In this document: in pieces, positions 8,482 through 20,510 of the stretch | Layout of the letters: every line of letters begins with the position of its first letter | How positions within the stretch are numbered: position 1 is the first letter of the stretch | From: Desulfurivibrio sp. | GTDB taxonomy: Bacteria > Desulfobacterota > Desulfobulbia > Desulfobulbales > SURF-16 | Direction: 5' to 3' | DNA length: 64,000 bases | Assembly: GCA_003605035.1 (NCBI GenBank) | Contig: QZKJ01000014.1 | Location: 1 to 64,000 of the forward strand | Position numbers and translations under genes: made by a program | The notes under the pieces: generated by a model | Databases searched by the model: none | The model's input: the letters and a program-made list of their open reading frames with translations, nothing else | Told to the model about the DNA's origin: nothing

Positions 8482-9297
8482 ATGACCCAGACCATCCTGT
8501 CGCTGGCCCTTCTTTTTGCCGGCATCTATCTCTTATTCGGAGCCACGCTGTTCGTCAACCAGTCCCGTTTCGTCTATTTTCCGGACCACGCAATTTTCTC
8601 CACACCGGAAAAACTGGGCCTCAAGTTCCGTTCCCTCACCTTCACCACGGCGGACCATGTCAAACTGGCCGCCTGGTTCATCCCGGCAGCGGAGGCCAAG
8701 GGGGTCATCCTCTTCTGTCACGGCAATGCCGGCAACATCTCCCACCGGCTGGAAACCATTGACATCTTCCACCGGCTGGGCTATGCCACCTTTATCTTCG
8801 ACTACCGCGGATACGGACAGAGCGAGGGGACACCGTCCGAAGCAGGCACCTACCGCGACGTGGAGGCGGCCTGGGATTATCTGGTCAAGCAGGAAAACAT
8901 CGATCCCGGACAGATCATCGTCTTCGGCCGTTCCCTCGGCGGGTCCATAGCCGCCTGGCTGTGCAGCAGAAAAACCCCCCGGGCCTGCATTCTCGAATCC
9001 ACCTTTACCTCAGCCAGGGACATGGCCGCCGCCATGTACCCTTTGCTCCTTGGCCGGCTGCTCTGCCGGTTTCACTACGACACCGAGGCGGCGGCCGCAA
9101 AAATCACCTGCCCGCTGCTCATTATTCACAGCCCCGATGATGACATCGTCCCCTTCAGTCACGGCCGCAGACTCTTTGCCGCGGCCCGGGAGCCGAAAAC
9201 CTTTCTGCAGATCAGCGGCAACCACAATGCCGGCTTTCTGCTGTCCGGCGACCACTACAAAAAGGGGCTGGAGGATTTTTTGAAGAGGAGTGAGTAA
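8482..9297 (+). CDS. alpha/beta hydrolase (BEM46/YfhR-like)
   Basis: FCHGNAGNISHR, YRGYGQSEG, FGRSLGGSIAAWL, HSPDDDIVPFSHG, GNHNAG. Confidence 0.9.
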   Translation: MTQTILSLALLFAGIYLLFGATLFVNQSRFVYFPDHAIFSTPEKLGLKFRSLTFTTADHVKLAAWFIPAAEAKGVILFCHGNAGNISHRLETIDIFHRLGYATFIFDYRGYGQSEGTPSEAGTYRDVEAAWDYLVKQENIDPGQIIVFGRSLGGSIAAWLCSRKTPRACILESTFTSARDMAAAMYPLLLGRLLCRFHYDTEAAAAKITCPLLIIHSPDDDIVPFSHGRRLFAAAREPKTFLQISGNHNAGFLLSGDHYKKGLEDFLKRSE

Positions 9298-9416
9298 AGA
9301 GTGAGGAGTAAGGAGTAAGGAGTGAGAAGACGGAAAGGCAGGGGCTTGTGGGTGGTGGCTGGTGGCTGGTGAGGCACCGGCAATTAAAAACTATTACAAA
9401 TTGAAAAACTTGCGCC

Positions 9417-10184
9417 ATGAAATCATTAGAGGATCTCGTCTCCCTTCCCCATGTGGTCGTCGCCCATCGCGGCGCCTCGGGCAACGCCCCGGAAAACACC
9501 CTGACTGCCATCGGCCTCGCCCTGGAGGCCGGGGCCCTGATGATCGAAATCGATGTCCAGCTCACCACTGATGAGCAGATCGTCGTCTTCCACGACCCCA
9601 GCCTGGAGCGCACCAGCAACGGCCATGGCGAGATCTGCCGCAGCTCCTCGGCGGAGCTGAAGAAACTCGATGCCGGCTCCTGGTTTGGCGAACGGTTCCG
9701 CGGCGAGAAGATTCCCCTGCTTGACGAGGTCTTCCAGCTGATCAGGGGCAGGGCCTGCATCAATGTGGAGATCAAACCGCCGGCCGCCGGGGAAGACTGG
9801 CGCAAACGCATCAGGCTCATTACCGCGGCGACCGCTGCCGCGGAGATGACGCCCTTCACCCTGTTCTCCTCCTTTCACCATGACTCGCTCAGGTACCTGA
9901 ACTCGCTGAAGCAGGGATTTCATAGCGCCGCCCTGCTGCCGTCGGGTGATCAAAGGCCGGTTTCGGAGGTGCTGCGGGACACCGGCTGCCAGGCCTTTGT
10001 CTGTTCACTCAGGCAGCTGACCCCGGAGCTTGCCGCGGATATCGCCGCCCATGATATTTTCACCGGGGTGTACACCATCAACACCGGCCAGGAGGCGGAA
10101 CTGGCCCTGCAACGCCATGCCAGGGGCCTGGTGACGGATTTTCCTGAACGGATTCTCCACTATCTTGAGACCAGGGCCCAGTGA
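9417..10184 (+). CDS. glycerophosphodiester phosphodiesterase family protein
   Basis: VVAHRGASGNAPENTLTAI...IEIDVQLTTDEQIVVFHDPSLERTSNG. Confidence 0.93.
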   Translation: MKSLEDLVSLPHVVVAHRGASGNAPENTLTAIGLALEAGALMIEIDVQLTTDEQIVVFHDPSLERTSNGHGEICRSSSAELKKLDAGSWFGERFRGEKIPLLDEVFQLIRGRACINVEIKPPAAGEDWRKRIRLITAATAAAEMTPFTLFSSFHHDSLRYLNSLKQGFHSAALLPSGDQRPVSEVLRDTGCQAFVCSLRQLTPELAADIAAHDIFTGVYTINTGQEAELALQRHARGLVTDFPERILHYLETRAQ

Positions 10185-10227
10185 TTCCCGCCATGCCGGT
10201 CCCGGCAAACGGCGCCCCGGGCAAGCC

Positions 10228-11496
10228 ATGAAAATCAAGCGCGAGACCCTTGCCTGGGCCTGCTACGACTGGGCCAATTCCGCCTTTGCCACCAGCATCA
10301 TGGCCGGCTTCTTCCCGGTCTTCTTCAAGCAGTACTGGTGCAGCGGGGTGGAGGTCTCCACCAGCACCTTCCGGCTGGGACTGGCCAACTCCATCGGCAG
10401 CATGATTGTCATCTTTCTTGCCCCGCTGCTGGGCGCCATGGCCGATCAGGCCGGGGCAAAAAAGAAATTCCTCTTTTTTTTCGCCGCCATCGGCGTAACC
10501 ATGAGCGCCGGCCTGTCCACCGTAGCCCAGGGCGCCTGGCTCATGGCCTCCCTTTTCTACATCTTCGGCATCATCGGTTTTTCCGGGAGCAATGTGTTCT
10601 ACGACTCCCTGCTGGTCAATGTGGCGTCTCCGGCCACCTCGGACCGGGTCTCGGCCCTGGGTTTTGCCATGGGCTATCTGGGCGGCGGCCTGCTCTTTGC
10701 CGTCAATGTGCTCATGACGCTCAAGCCCGGCCTCTTCGGCCTGACCGACGCCGCCCAGGCGGTGCGCCTCTCCTTTCTCAGCGTGGCGGTCTGGTGGGCC
10801 GTCTTTTCCCTGCCGATCCTGCTGTGGGTAAGGGAGCCTGTTCCACCCGCGGCCCCGGTCCGGCAGGGCATGCTGACCGCCGGCTTCCGGCAGCTCTTCG
10901 CCACCTTCAGGGAGATCCGCAAGCTGCGGGTGGTGCTGGTCTTTCTGGCCGGCTACTGGCTCTATATCGACGCGCTCGACACCATTGTCCGCATGGCGGT
11001 GGATTACGGCCTGGCCCTGGGCTTTGACTCCGGCGGCCTGATGGTCGCCCTGCTCATCACCCAGTTTGTCGGCTTTCCGGCGGCCCTGGTCTTCGGCAGG
11101 CTGGGGGAGACGATGGGCACCAAAAGGGCGATTCTGCTGGGCATCGGCATTTATGTGCTGGTAACGGTGTGGGCCATGTCCATGGAGACGATCAAGGAAT
11201 TTTATCTGCTGGCCGTGGCCATCGGCCTGGTGCAGGGCGGGGTGCAGTCACTGAGCCGCTCGCTCTACTCTAGGCTGATTCCAGCTGGTAAATCTGCGGA
11301 GTTCTTCGGCTTTTACAACATGCTCGGCAAGTTTGCCGCGGTGCTCGGTCCGCTGCTGATGGGCCTGCTCAGCATATCCACCGGCAGCCCCCGGCTGTCC
11401 CTGCTGGCCATTATCGGCCTGTTCGCCGGCGGCGCGCTGCTGCTCTGCCTGGTCAATGAAGAGGAGGGGGCCAGACTGGCCCGGCAGCTGGAATAG
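10228..11496 (+). CDS. MFS transporter, UMF1/Atg22-like
   Basis: WACYDWANSAFATSIMAGFFPVFFKQYW; multiple TM segments; start chosen at MKIKRET inside ORF 10165-11496. Confidence 0.88.
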   Translation: MKIKRETLAWACYDWANSAFATSIMAGFFPVFFKQYWCSGVEVSTSTFRLGLANSIGSMIVIFLAPLLGAMADQAGAKKKFLFFFAAIGVTMSAGLSTVAQGAWLMASLFYIFGIIGFSGSNVFYDSLLVNVASPATSDRVSALGFAMGYLGGGLLFAVNVLMTLKPGLFGLTDAAQAVRLSFLSVAVWWAVFSLPILLWVREPVPPAAPVRQGMLTAGFRQLFATFREIRKLRVVLVFLAGYWLYIDALDTIVRMAVDYGLALGFDSGGLMVALLITQFVGFPAALVFGRLGETMGTKRAILLGIGIYVLVTVWAMSMETIKEFYLLAVAIGLVQGGVQSLSRSLYSRLIPAGKSAEFFGFYNMLGKFAAVLGPLLMGLLSISTGSPRLSLLAIIGLFAGGALLLCLVNEEEGARLARQLE

Positions 11497-11527
11497 ACGG
11501 GCCTCACTGCCTGATAAGCGGGATGGC

Positions 11528-14443
11528 TCACGCCGGGCGACCCAGCTCCTCCCGCACCGCGCGGACCAGCTTCTCCAGGGTGTAGGGTTTGCGCAGGTAC
11601 GGGCCGGCGCCCAGCAGCTGGGCCTCATGCACCCGGTCCGTTTCCGAATAACCGCTGGCGATGATGGCCTTCTGACCCGGCCTGATGCCCAGCACCGCCT
11701 TATAGGTATCAAGCCCGTCCATGCCAGGCTCCATGATCATATCCAGCACCAGCAGGTCAAACTCGCTGTCCGCCAGCAGGGCCACCGCCTCATCGCCGCT
11801 GGCCGCCGCTGCCACCTGATAGCCCATCTGGGCCAGCATCTGAGTGGCCAGCTCCCGCTGCTCGCTCACATCATCAACGACCAGGATCGACTCCCCGTCT
11901 CCCCGGTACTGCTCGATGGCGAACAGCTGCTCGACCTTGCCGGTGAGCGGTTCGCGGGACACGGGGAAATAGAGGATAAAGCTCGCGCCATGTCCCTGGC
12001 TCGAGCGGACATCAATATAGCCGCGATGGTCCTTCACCGTCCCCCACACCACTGCCAGACCCAGCCCGGTGCCACTGCGGCCCATCACCTTTTTCGTATA
12101 GAAGGGTTCAAAAATCCGCTTGCGGTCCTCGGGGCTGATGCCATGGCCGGTATCCGAGACGGTAAGCGTCACATAGTCGCCTTCCTGCACGTCATCATAG
12201 CCCCGCACCGGCTGGTCCACATAACGATTCGCCGTGATGATGCGGATCTCGCCGCCGGCGGACATGGACTCAAAGGCATTGGCCACCAGGTTCATGATGG
12301 TCTTGGTCAGATGGACCGGGGAGCCGGCGATATTGAGCAGATCCTCATCGAGCTGCAGGGTTAGCCGGACCTGCTCATGCCGGGCCTGCAGGCCCTGGAA
12401 CTCCGGCGACTGCAGGAATTCATTGACCAGGACATTGAGGTTGATGGTTTCGGTGACGGACACCCCCCGGCGGGCCAGGGTCAGCAGGTCATTGACAATT
12501 GCCGCGGCCTTTTCCCCGGATTTTTTGATGGTCAGCACGGTTCTGCGCAGCGGACTGTCGGCCGGCAGTCCCATCAGCAACAGATCGGGATAGCTGACCA
12601 GCCCGGAAAGAATGTTGTTGAGATCATGGGCCACCCCGCCGGCCAGGGTGCCGATGGCCTCCATCTTCTCCGCCCGGCTCAGTTTTTCCTCAAGCTCCTT
12701 CTGACTGGAGACGTCCTTGATGGAACCGATCATGCTGACCACCCTGCCCGCCTCATCGCGCAGCAGGGTGCAGTGGTCGACCACCGATTTCCTGACGCCG
12801 TTTTTGCAGATGACGCCATACTCCAGGGCCAGCTTGGCCTCGCTGCCCCAGCAGGCCTGCAGCCTTTTTTTCCGGGCGTCCTCCGCATCCTCCCGGCAGA
12901 TGACGGCCGCGAGAAACCCCATCTGTCCCGCCAGTTCCCCGGCGCTGTAGCCCAGCATATCCCCGCAGTTGGGCGAGACATAGGTCAGCCGCTCCTCGCC
13001 TGCCTGATATTCGTAGATGATGTCCGAAGTGGCATCAGCCACCATCTTGTATTTCCGCTCGCTCTCCTTGATGGTCGCTTCGGCGTTTTTCAGGGCGGTC
13101 AGGTCATTGCCGATGCTCTGGATCTCGATAAAATTGCCCTGGGAGTCGATAATCGGCTCATTGGTCCACGACACCCAGACCCGCTCGCCTGATTTTCGCA
13201 TATTCTGGTTGATATTATTCTTATATCTCTGCGGATTGACCAGGATATCCTCTATCATGTGCCGGAGATCCCGGCCCGTGCTCTCCGTCTCGGGGACAAT
13301 GGTGCCCATGACGTTTCTGCCGGCTGTCTCCGCCAATGTGTAGCCGAAAAAGGCCAGGCCGAACGGGTTGAGATAGGTGATGACGCCCGAGGTATCCCAT
13401 TTGAGGACAATGCTGTTGGCGCCTTCCACCAGGGCCCGGTAGTTCCGTTCACTTTCCCGCAGCGCCTCTTCCGCCTTTCTCCTGGTCTCCTCCTCCCTGG
13501 CAGTCACCCAGGACCGGAAGATATAATAGGAAGAGACCAGGGTGGCGCCGACCAGCACGACAAGCAGCAGAAACCACTTGTTCTTGAAGCCGCGCATGGT
13601 GGCAAGCACCTGCCGCTCAGGGGTGACCACGGCAATGGACCAGAAGCCGGCGCCGAATCTGACCGGGCTGTAGACCGCCTGGCTGAGCTCGCCGGCGCCG
13701 GGCCTGCCGTCCGGGGCAAAATTCAAGGCCGTCCGGCCTTCCCCGCCCGCGGTCATCTGCCTGATCAGCTCCAGGGTGGCGGGAGACTCATGGTAAAGCT
13801 CATCACTCTTTCGGCCTATCTGCTCCGGATCGTCGGCATAAAGCACCACCCCATCCCTGCCGACCATGAAGATATGCCCGGCCTCCCCGGTTCTGATGAT
13901 GGCCAGGGACTCTTCCGCCATCCTGGAGAACGGGATCAGAATGGCGAGACTGCCCGCATAGGCATCACCCGCCATGACCGGCACATGATAGGCAATACAG
14001 CGGTGGCCCTGCACCGCGGTAAAGACATCGCTGATTATCGGTTCATGGGTCTTGAGAATCCGGGCGACATGGGGCTGGGCGGAGATATCCGCGTCAATGG
14101 CCCCGCTGCTGTACGGTTCGGTGTAGATGATGCGCCCGGCGCTGTCCACTCTGGTTATGGCCAGGATCTCCTGCCGGTTCCTGGTGTAATATTTGTGCAT
14201 CAGCTCCTCGCCCTTCGGCCCCATGCGCACGATGTCGTCTATGCTGGCAATATAGGAAAGTTCATTGAAAAAACGGTGCAGGAGATTTTCAATGCTGCGG
14301 GCTGCCTGCCTGGCGTACACCATCTGCTGGGCGGCGAACTCATCGATGCTTATCCTTTTGACCTCGCTGAAAAGCAGATAGGGCAGATAGGAGGCGAGAA
14401 AGACCAGCAGCGGGATGACGAGAAATCTTTTTTTAATAGGCAT
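11528..14443 (-). CDS. hybrid sensor histidine kinase/response regulator (Cache-type sensor, PAS, PAS, HK, REC)
   Basis: GGVAHDLNNILSGLVSYPDLLL, GTGLGLAVVWGTVKDH, C-terminal ILVVDDVSEQREL...LVLDMIMEPGMDGLD. Confidence 0.93.
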   Translation of the reverse strand: MPIKKRFLVIPLLVFLASYLPYLLFSEVKRISIDEFAAQQMVYARQAARSIENLLHRFFNELSYIASIDDIVRMGPKGEELMHKYYTRNRQEILAITRVDSAGRIIYTEPYSSGAIDADISAQPHVARILKTHEPIISDVFTAVQGHRCIAYHVPVMAGDAYAGSLAILIPFSRMAEESLAIIRTGEAGHIFMVGRDGVVLYADDPEQIGRKSDELYHESPATLELIRQMTAGGEGRTALNFAPDGRPGAGELSQAVYSPVRFGAGFWSIAVVTPERQVLATMRGFKNKWFLLLVVLVGATLVSSYYIFRSWVTAREEETRRKAEEALRESERNYRALVEGANSIVLKWDTSGVITYLNPFGLAFFGYTLAETAGRNVMGTIVPETESTGRDLRHMIEDILVNPQRYKNNINQNMRKSGERVWVSWTNEPIIDSQGNFIEIQSIGNDLTALKNAEATIKESERKYKMVADATSDIIYEYQAGEERLTYVSPNCGDMLGYSAGELAGQMGFLAAVICREDAEDARKKRLQACWGSEAKLALEYGVICKNGVRKSVVDHCTLLRDEAGRVVSMIGSIKDVSSQKELEEKLSRAEKMEAIGTLAGGVAHDLNNILSGLVSYPDLLLMGLPADSPLRRTVLTIKKSGEKAAAIVNDLLTLARRGVSVTETINLNVLVNEFLQSPEFQGLQARHEQVRLTLQLDEDLLNIAGSPVHLTKTIMNLVANAFESMSAGGEIRIITANRYVDQPVRGYDDVQEGDYVTLTVSDTGHGISPEDRKRIFEPFYTKKVMGRSGTGLGLAVVWGTVKDHRGYIDVRSSQGHGASFILYFPVSREPLTGKVEQLFAIEQYRGDGESILVVDDVSEQRELATQMLAQMGYQVAAAASGDEAVALLADSEFDLLVLDMIMEPGMDGLDTYKAVLGIRPGQKAIIASGYSETDRVHEAQLLGAGPYLRKPYTLEKLVRAVREELGRPA

Positions 14444-14693
14444 TTTTCAGGTAGTCTTGTCTGCCTGCGCGGCACGGGTCAGGCGAAAAGCGGTAAAAGG
14501 CCAGGGGGATTTTCCAACGCTTACGTTTATCTAAGCGTAATCGGCCGAGGAATGCAATCCATCCTCGCACAAATTTGCCATTTTGCCGCGGCCTGGGCGG
14601 CAACCTCTACTTTTCCCCTTGCGCCCCACGGGGAATAAAGGCATTATAATTTGTTATGATGACTGCAGAAAAATCGTGAAGAACTGAGCCGGC

Positions 14694-15860
14694 ATGAAGA
14701 ACAAAAACAGCAATATCCTGATCGTTGAAGACAACCAGGCCATGCGCAAGATGCTCGAATCCATGCTCATTGAACTGGGCTATCACACTTATTGCAGCAC
14801 GGTCAACGGCCTGAAGGCCTGGGAGCGGATACAGGAGGGGAATATTGATGTTGTTCTCTGCGATTACCTGATGCCCGAGATGAACGGCCTCGAACTTCTC
14901 CGCCTCATCCGCCAGACCAGGAGATTCTACGACACCCCCTTCATCATGGTCACCGGCGCCGACCGACGGGGGGATTTCATGCGCAGCGTGCAGGCTGAGG
15001 TGGATTACTACCTTATCAAGCCGCCGAACATCAAGCAGCTGGAAGAGCTGCTGCACAAGGTCATCAGCCAGCGGCAATTCCCCAGTGAATACGACAAGTT
15101 CATCAGCAACGGCAAATACTATTTCCTCAACCTGGAGTATGACAAGGCGCGGGAAAGCTTTCAGGCGGCCAGCCGGGCCCGGGTCGACAGCGCCCTGCCC
15201 TATTATTATCTCGGCTTGATTTACCAGCAGCTCGGCAACGGGAAAAACGCCGAAATCAATTTCAAGAAATCCCTGGTCATTGAAGAACAGTTTATCAGCG
15301 CGCTCCTGGCCCTTGCTGAAATTTACCAGTCAAACCAGGACTATGTCAATCTGGCCTTTTACCTGCAGAAGGTAACCGATATTATGCCGGACACCTTTGA
15401 CATCCACATCGGTCTGGCCCGTGCCTGCATCCGCACCGGCGATATTTCCCGAGCCCGCAAGCATCTGGATGACGCTCAGCAGCTGGCCAGGAGCAACGCC
15501 GATCAGATCAAGGAGGTGCTGGATGGTTATATTGAGGCGGGCCTGGTGGAGGAGGCCGATCTCCTCTTCGGCAAGAAAATCCAGGACGACAATATCGAAA
15601 AAACCATCCACTTCCTCAACAAGCTCGGGCTGCGCTCCAGAAAAAAGAAGGACTTTGACAAGGCACGCTACTTTTATACGAACTGCCTGAAACTTGACCC
15701 GCAGAACAGGGTGGTCAACTATAACCTGGCCAGCCTGCTCTTTCTGCAGAAGCAGTATACTGACGCCGAGGCCTATCTGAAAAAAACCCTGCGGCTCCAT
15801 CCGGATTTCACGGAAGCCCACGAACTGATGGAGGCGGTGCGGCAGAAACTGCCCCGTTAA
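14694..15860 (+). CDS. response regulator with TPR domain
   Basis: NILIVEDNQAMRKM...VVLCDYLMPEMNGLELL...YLIKPP followed by TPR-like repeats (YYLGLIYQQLGNGKNAEINFKKSL). Confidence 0.92.
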   Translation: MKNKNSNILIVEDNQAMRKMLESMLIELGYHTYCSTVNGLKAWERIQEGNIDVVLCDYLMPEMNGLELLRLIRQTRRFYDTPFIMVTGADRRGDFMRSVQAEVDYYLIKPPNIKQLEELLHKVISQRQFPSEYDKFISNGKYYFLNLEYDKARESFQAASRARVDSALPYYYLGLIYQQLGNGKNAEINFKKSLVIEEQFISALLALAEIYQSNQDYVNLAFYLQKVTDIMPDTFDIHIGLARACIRTGDISRARKHLDDAQQLARSNADQIKEVLDGYIEAGLVEEADLLFGKKIQDDNIEKTIHFLNKLGLRSRKKKDFDKARYFYTNCLKLDPQNRVVNYNLASLLFLQKQYTDAEAYLKKTLRLHPDFTEAHELMEAVRQKLPR

Positions 15861-16045
15861 TATTTTCTCTTCGCTCTCCTGCCCGCGGCAGACCGGCCCT
15901 TTGCCCGGGTTTTGACAAAAATTAAAAAAAAATTCCTCCTTCCCCTTGATATATGGTAAATACCTAGCATTTTTATTACCTGGAAGCGCAGATCCCTTTT
16001 CAGCCTGTTTTTACCGGCGGCTCCCCCGCCCTGTTTCGCCCACTC

Positions 16046-18040
<1,995 letters not shown>

Positions 18041-18268
18041 GCCAGCCGCAGCAGGGCCGAACGTTGCCACAACTGCTTAGGCTTTCTTGGCCATCTCGTT
18101 ACGGCTCTTTATGCCGTTTTGACCATCCGGATGGCGACATTATTTTGTTACAGCGGCTTATTTGCCTGCCGGCAATAAAATAGATAGCTTTTTGCAGTCA
18201 GGTTGTGTAAGGTGTTTTTTGAAAGTGTGCAGTACATGTTTGTAGTAAATAAAAAATACTAAAAATTC

Positions 18269-18306
18269 ACCGCACAATCCTTACAGAGAGGAAGTGCGGT
18301 TTTTTT
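18269..18306 (+). terminator. terminator-like hairpin in the csp leader (ACCGCAC/GTGCGGT + T7)
   Basis: 7-bp stem followed by TTTTTTT, about 100 nt upstream of the csp ATG. Confidence 0.65.
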
Positions 18307-18405
18307 GTTTGAACAAACAAGCTGCCAACCGACTCACCTTTGGTGAGTGGGACAATTTATCAAGCGGTTCCCCCGTGGAGCCCGGTATTCAAGGAGTAGT
18401 ACAAA

Positions 18406-18606
18406 ATGGCAGAAGGTACAGTTAAATGGTTTAATGATGCAAAGGGATTCGGTTTTATTGAGCAGGATGGCGGCAAGGACGTATTCGTTCATCATTCCGC
18501 CATCCAGGCCCAGGGATTCAAATCTCTTACCGAGGGCGCCCGGGTAACATTTAATGTGGTTGACGGCCCGAAAGGACCGGCGGCAGAAAACGTTATCCAG
18601 AAGTAA
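18406..18606 (+). CDS. cold-shock protein, CspA family
   Basis: [34 protein letters not shown]...; RBS aaggag. Confidence 0.97.
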   Translation: MAEGTVKWFNDAKGFGFIEQDGGKDVFVHHSAIQAQGFKSLTEGARVTFNVVDGPKGPAAENVIQK

Positions 18607-18627
18607 GCCCCACCATAGGCCATGACG

Positions 18628-18656
18628 AAAACCCCGCTCATGCGGGGTTTTTTTTT
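18628..18656 (+). terminator. rho-independent terminator of csp
   Basis: ACCCCGC-tcat-GCGGGGT followed by a long T-run. Confidence 0.9.
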
Positions 18657-18700
18657 GCGAAACCGGCAAAGAGGAAAAATCTCAACTGAAAGGCATACCC

Positions 18701-18847
18701 TTGGCGAAAAACACCTATACATTTGATAAGCGCCAGAAAGAACTGGCAAAGAAAAAAAAGAAAGAAGAGAAACAGCAGCGTAAACAGGATAAGAAAAGCA
18801 GCCAGCCGGAGGAGAATGCTGAACCTGCCGAGGATGGCGGCTGCTAG
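18701..18847 (+). CDS. small Lys/Glu-rich protein (48 aa)
   Basis: TTG start; AKNTYTFDKRQKELAKKKKKEEKQQRKQDKKSSQPEENAEPAEDGGC*; not in the ORF track. Confidence 0.6.
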   Translation: MAKNTYTFDKRQKELAKKKKKEEKQQRKQDKKSSQPEENAEPAEDGGC

Positions 18848-18903
18848 CCAACCTCTCCCTTCGTACTTTTCACTTATTCCTCACCGCAGCAGGGGTTCTG
18901 AAC

Positions 18904-20370
18904 CTATCTGCCCCCCTGTTCTTTTTTGACCTTGTACATGACGCGATCCGCCTTGGAGAGCAGCTGCTCCATGGTGCAGGGATTATTCTTGTCGTAGCGG
19001 ACAATGCCGAAGCTGACGGAAAGGACATAGGTGCGGTCCGGCAGCACATTTCTCCTGACAATGGCGTTGGCCAGCCTCTCCTTGACCGTCTTGACGCTTT
19101 CCTTGCCGGATTCATCCACCATGACCACCACAAATTCGTCGCCGCCCAACCGGCCGATGATATCCGCCTGGCGAAAGGTGTTTTTCAGCACCTCCGCCGT
19201 TTCCATGATCAGCTGATCGCCGCTCCGGTGGCCCAGGGTGTCGTTGATCCATTTGAGCTTGTCACAGTCGGCATACAGCACAAAAAGCTCGCCCGGCAGG
19301 CGGTCGGCGATCTTGATCTGCTTTTCGGCCAGCATGAGAAAACCGCGCCGGTTATAGAGCCCGGTCATCTCATCGGTGACGGAAATCCGCCGCAGCGTCT
19401 CTTCGGCTTTTTTCCTCTCCGTGATGTTGATCTGATACTCGATCATCCGGCTGACCCTGCCCTGCTCGTCGGCAATAGGGTAGCCATGGATCTCCACGTA
19501 ACTGTCATTGCCCTGCTCATCCTTGTGGACATGCTCCTCAATGACCGGTTCCCCCAGTTTTTTCACCAGATGCAACGGGCAGGACTGCTCCAGATGACAG
19601 GGAAAGTTGCTGTCATGGGTGGCGCTAAAACATTTCCTGCCCATGCTGATCCCCTGATGCTGGGCGATGCTGTTGGACAGTTCAATCTCGTAGGTATCAG
19701 TGTTGACCACGTAAAATGGATAGGGCAGCGACTCGAGCACACTGTGCAGAAAGGCATTCTGCTGTTTGATCCGTTCCTCGGATTTTTTCCTGCCGGTGAT
19801 GTCCATGGCAATTTCCAGGCGCACCAGTCGGCCGTCCATCCAGCGGATGGCCCGGTCGCGGATATCATACCAGCGCCCGTTCACCGTATTGCGGAACTCC
19901 CATCTGTGCATCTGCGGTTCGCCGGCGGCATTAACCAGTTTGTCATTGGTACAGAAAGGGCAGGGAGCGGACTGGCCGGCCTGCAGGGTCTGCCAGCAGA
20001 TGCCGCCAGTGATGTCTCCGAAGATCTCCCTGGCGTACTTGTTGACGAAGAGCAGCTCGCCGGTCTGCATATCGGCGAGATAGACAATGGCATCAATGCT
20101 GTCCAGCACCGCCAGCAAACGGTCATTGGCCTCCTCCACCCTTTGCTTGGCCCGGGAGAGGTGGTCCAGGTTGCGGGCAAAGGGCCGGTAACCGAGCAGA
20201 TAGAGGAAAGGAAAAAGGATCAGGATCAGCAGCAGGGAATCAAGCAGGCCCACGGCAAAAGGGTGCCGGGCAACGATGCCGGTGCCGAGAAAATACATGA
20301 GCCCCTGCTCGATCAGACCAATCAGCAGGGTCAGGATGACAAATATCTTCAGGGGTGATGTCTTTCTCAT
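18904..20370 (-). CDS. PAS-PAS-GGDEF diguanylate cyclase
   Basis: GRLGGDEFVVVMVD; two N-terminal TM segments; PAS-like regions. Confidence 0.94.
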   Translation of the reverse strand: MRKTSPLKIFVILTLLIGLIEQGLMYFLGTGIVARHPFAVGLLDSLLLILILFPFLYLLGYRPFARNLDHLSRAKQRVEEANDRLLAVLDSIDAIVYLADMQTGELLFVNKYAREIFGDITGGICWQTLQAGQSAPCPFCTNDKLVNAAGEPQMHRWEFRNTVNGRWYDIRDRAIRWMDGRLVRLEIAMDITGRKKSEERIKQQNAFLHSVLESLPYPFYVVNTDTYEIELSNSIAQHQGISMGRKCFSATHDSNFPCHLEQSCPLHLVKKLGEPVIEEHVHKDEQGNDSYVEIHGYPIADEQGRVSRMIEYQINITERKKAEETLRRISVTDEMTGLYNRRGFLMLAEKQIKIADRLPGELFVLYADCDKLKWINDTLGHRSGDQLIMETAEVLKNTFRQADIIGRLGGDEFVVVMVDESGKESVKTVKERLANAIVRRNVLPDRTYVLSVSFGIVRYDKNNPCTMEQLLSKADRVMYKVKKEQGGR

Positions 20371-20510
20371 GGCACGAATACCTCAAACCTCATGAGTTCT
20401 GATCATGACACTTTCCCTGTCAAGAAGCAAGCAGGAGGACAGACCCGGCAAAAATATCCGGCCCGGGCCCGGGCCGGCATGTGCGGCAGAGTGAAGGGGG
20501 CGGCGGCCGG

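Noticed and set aside
14517-14538. Small inverted repeat ACGCTTA...TAAGCGT between divergent signalling genes
   Set aside because: Seven-bp arms are short; could be an operator, but nothing else supports it.
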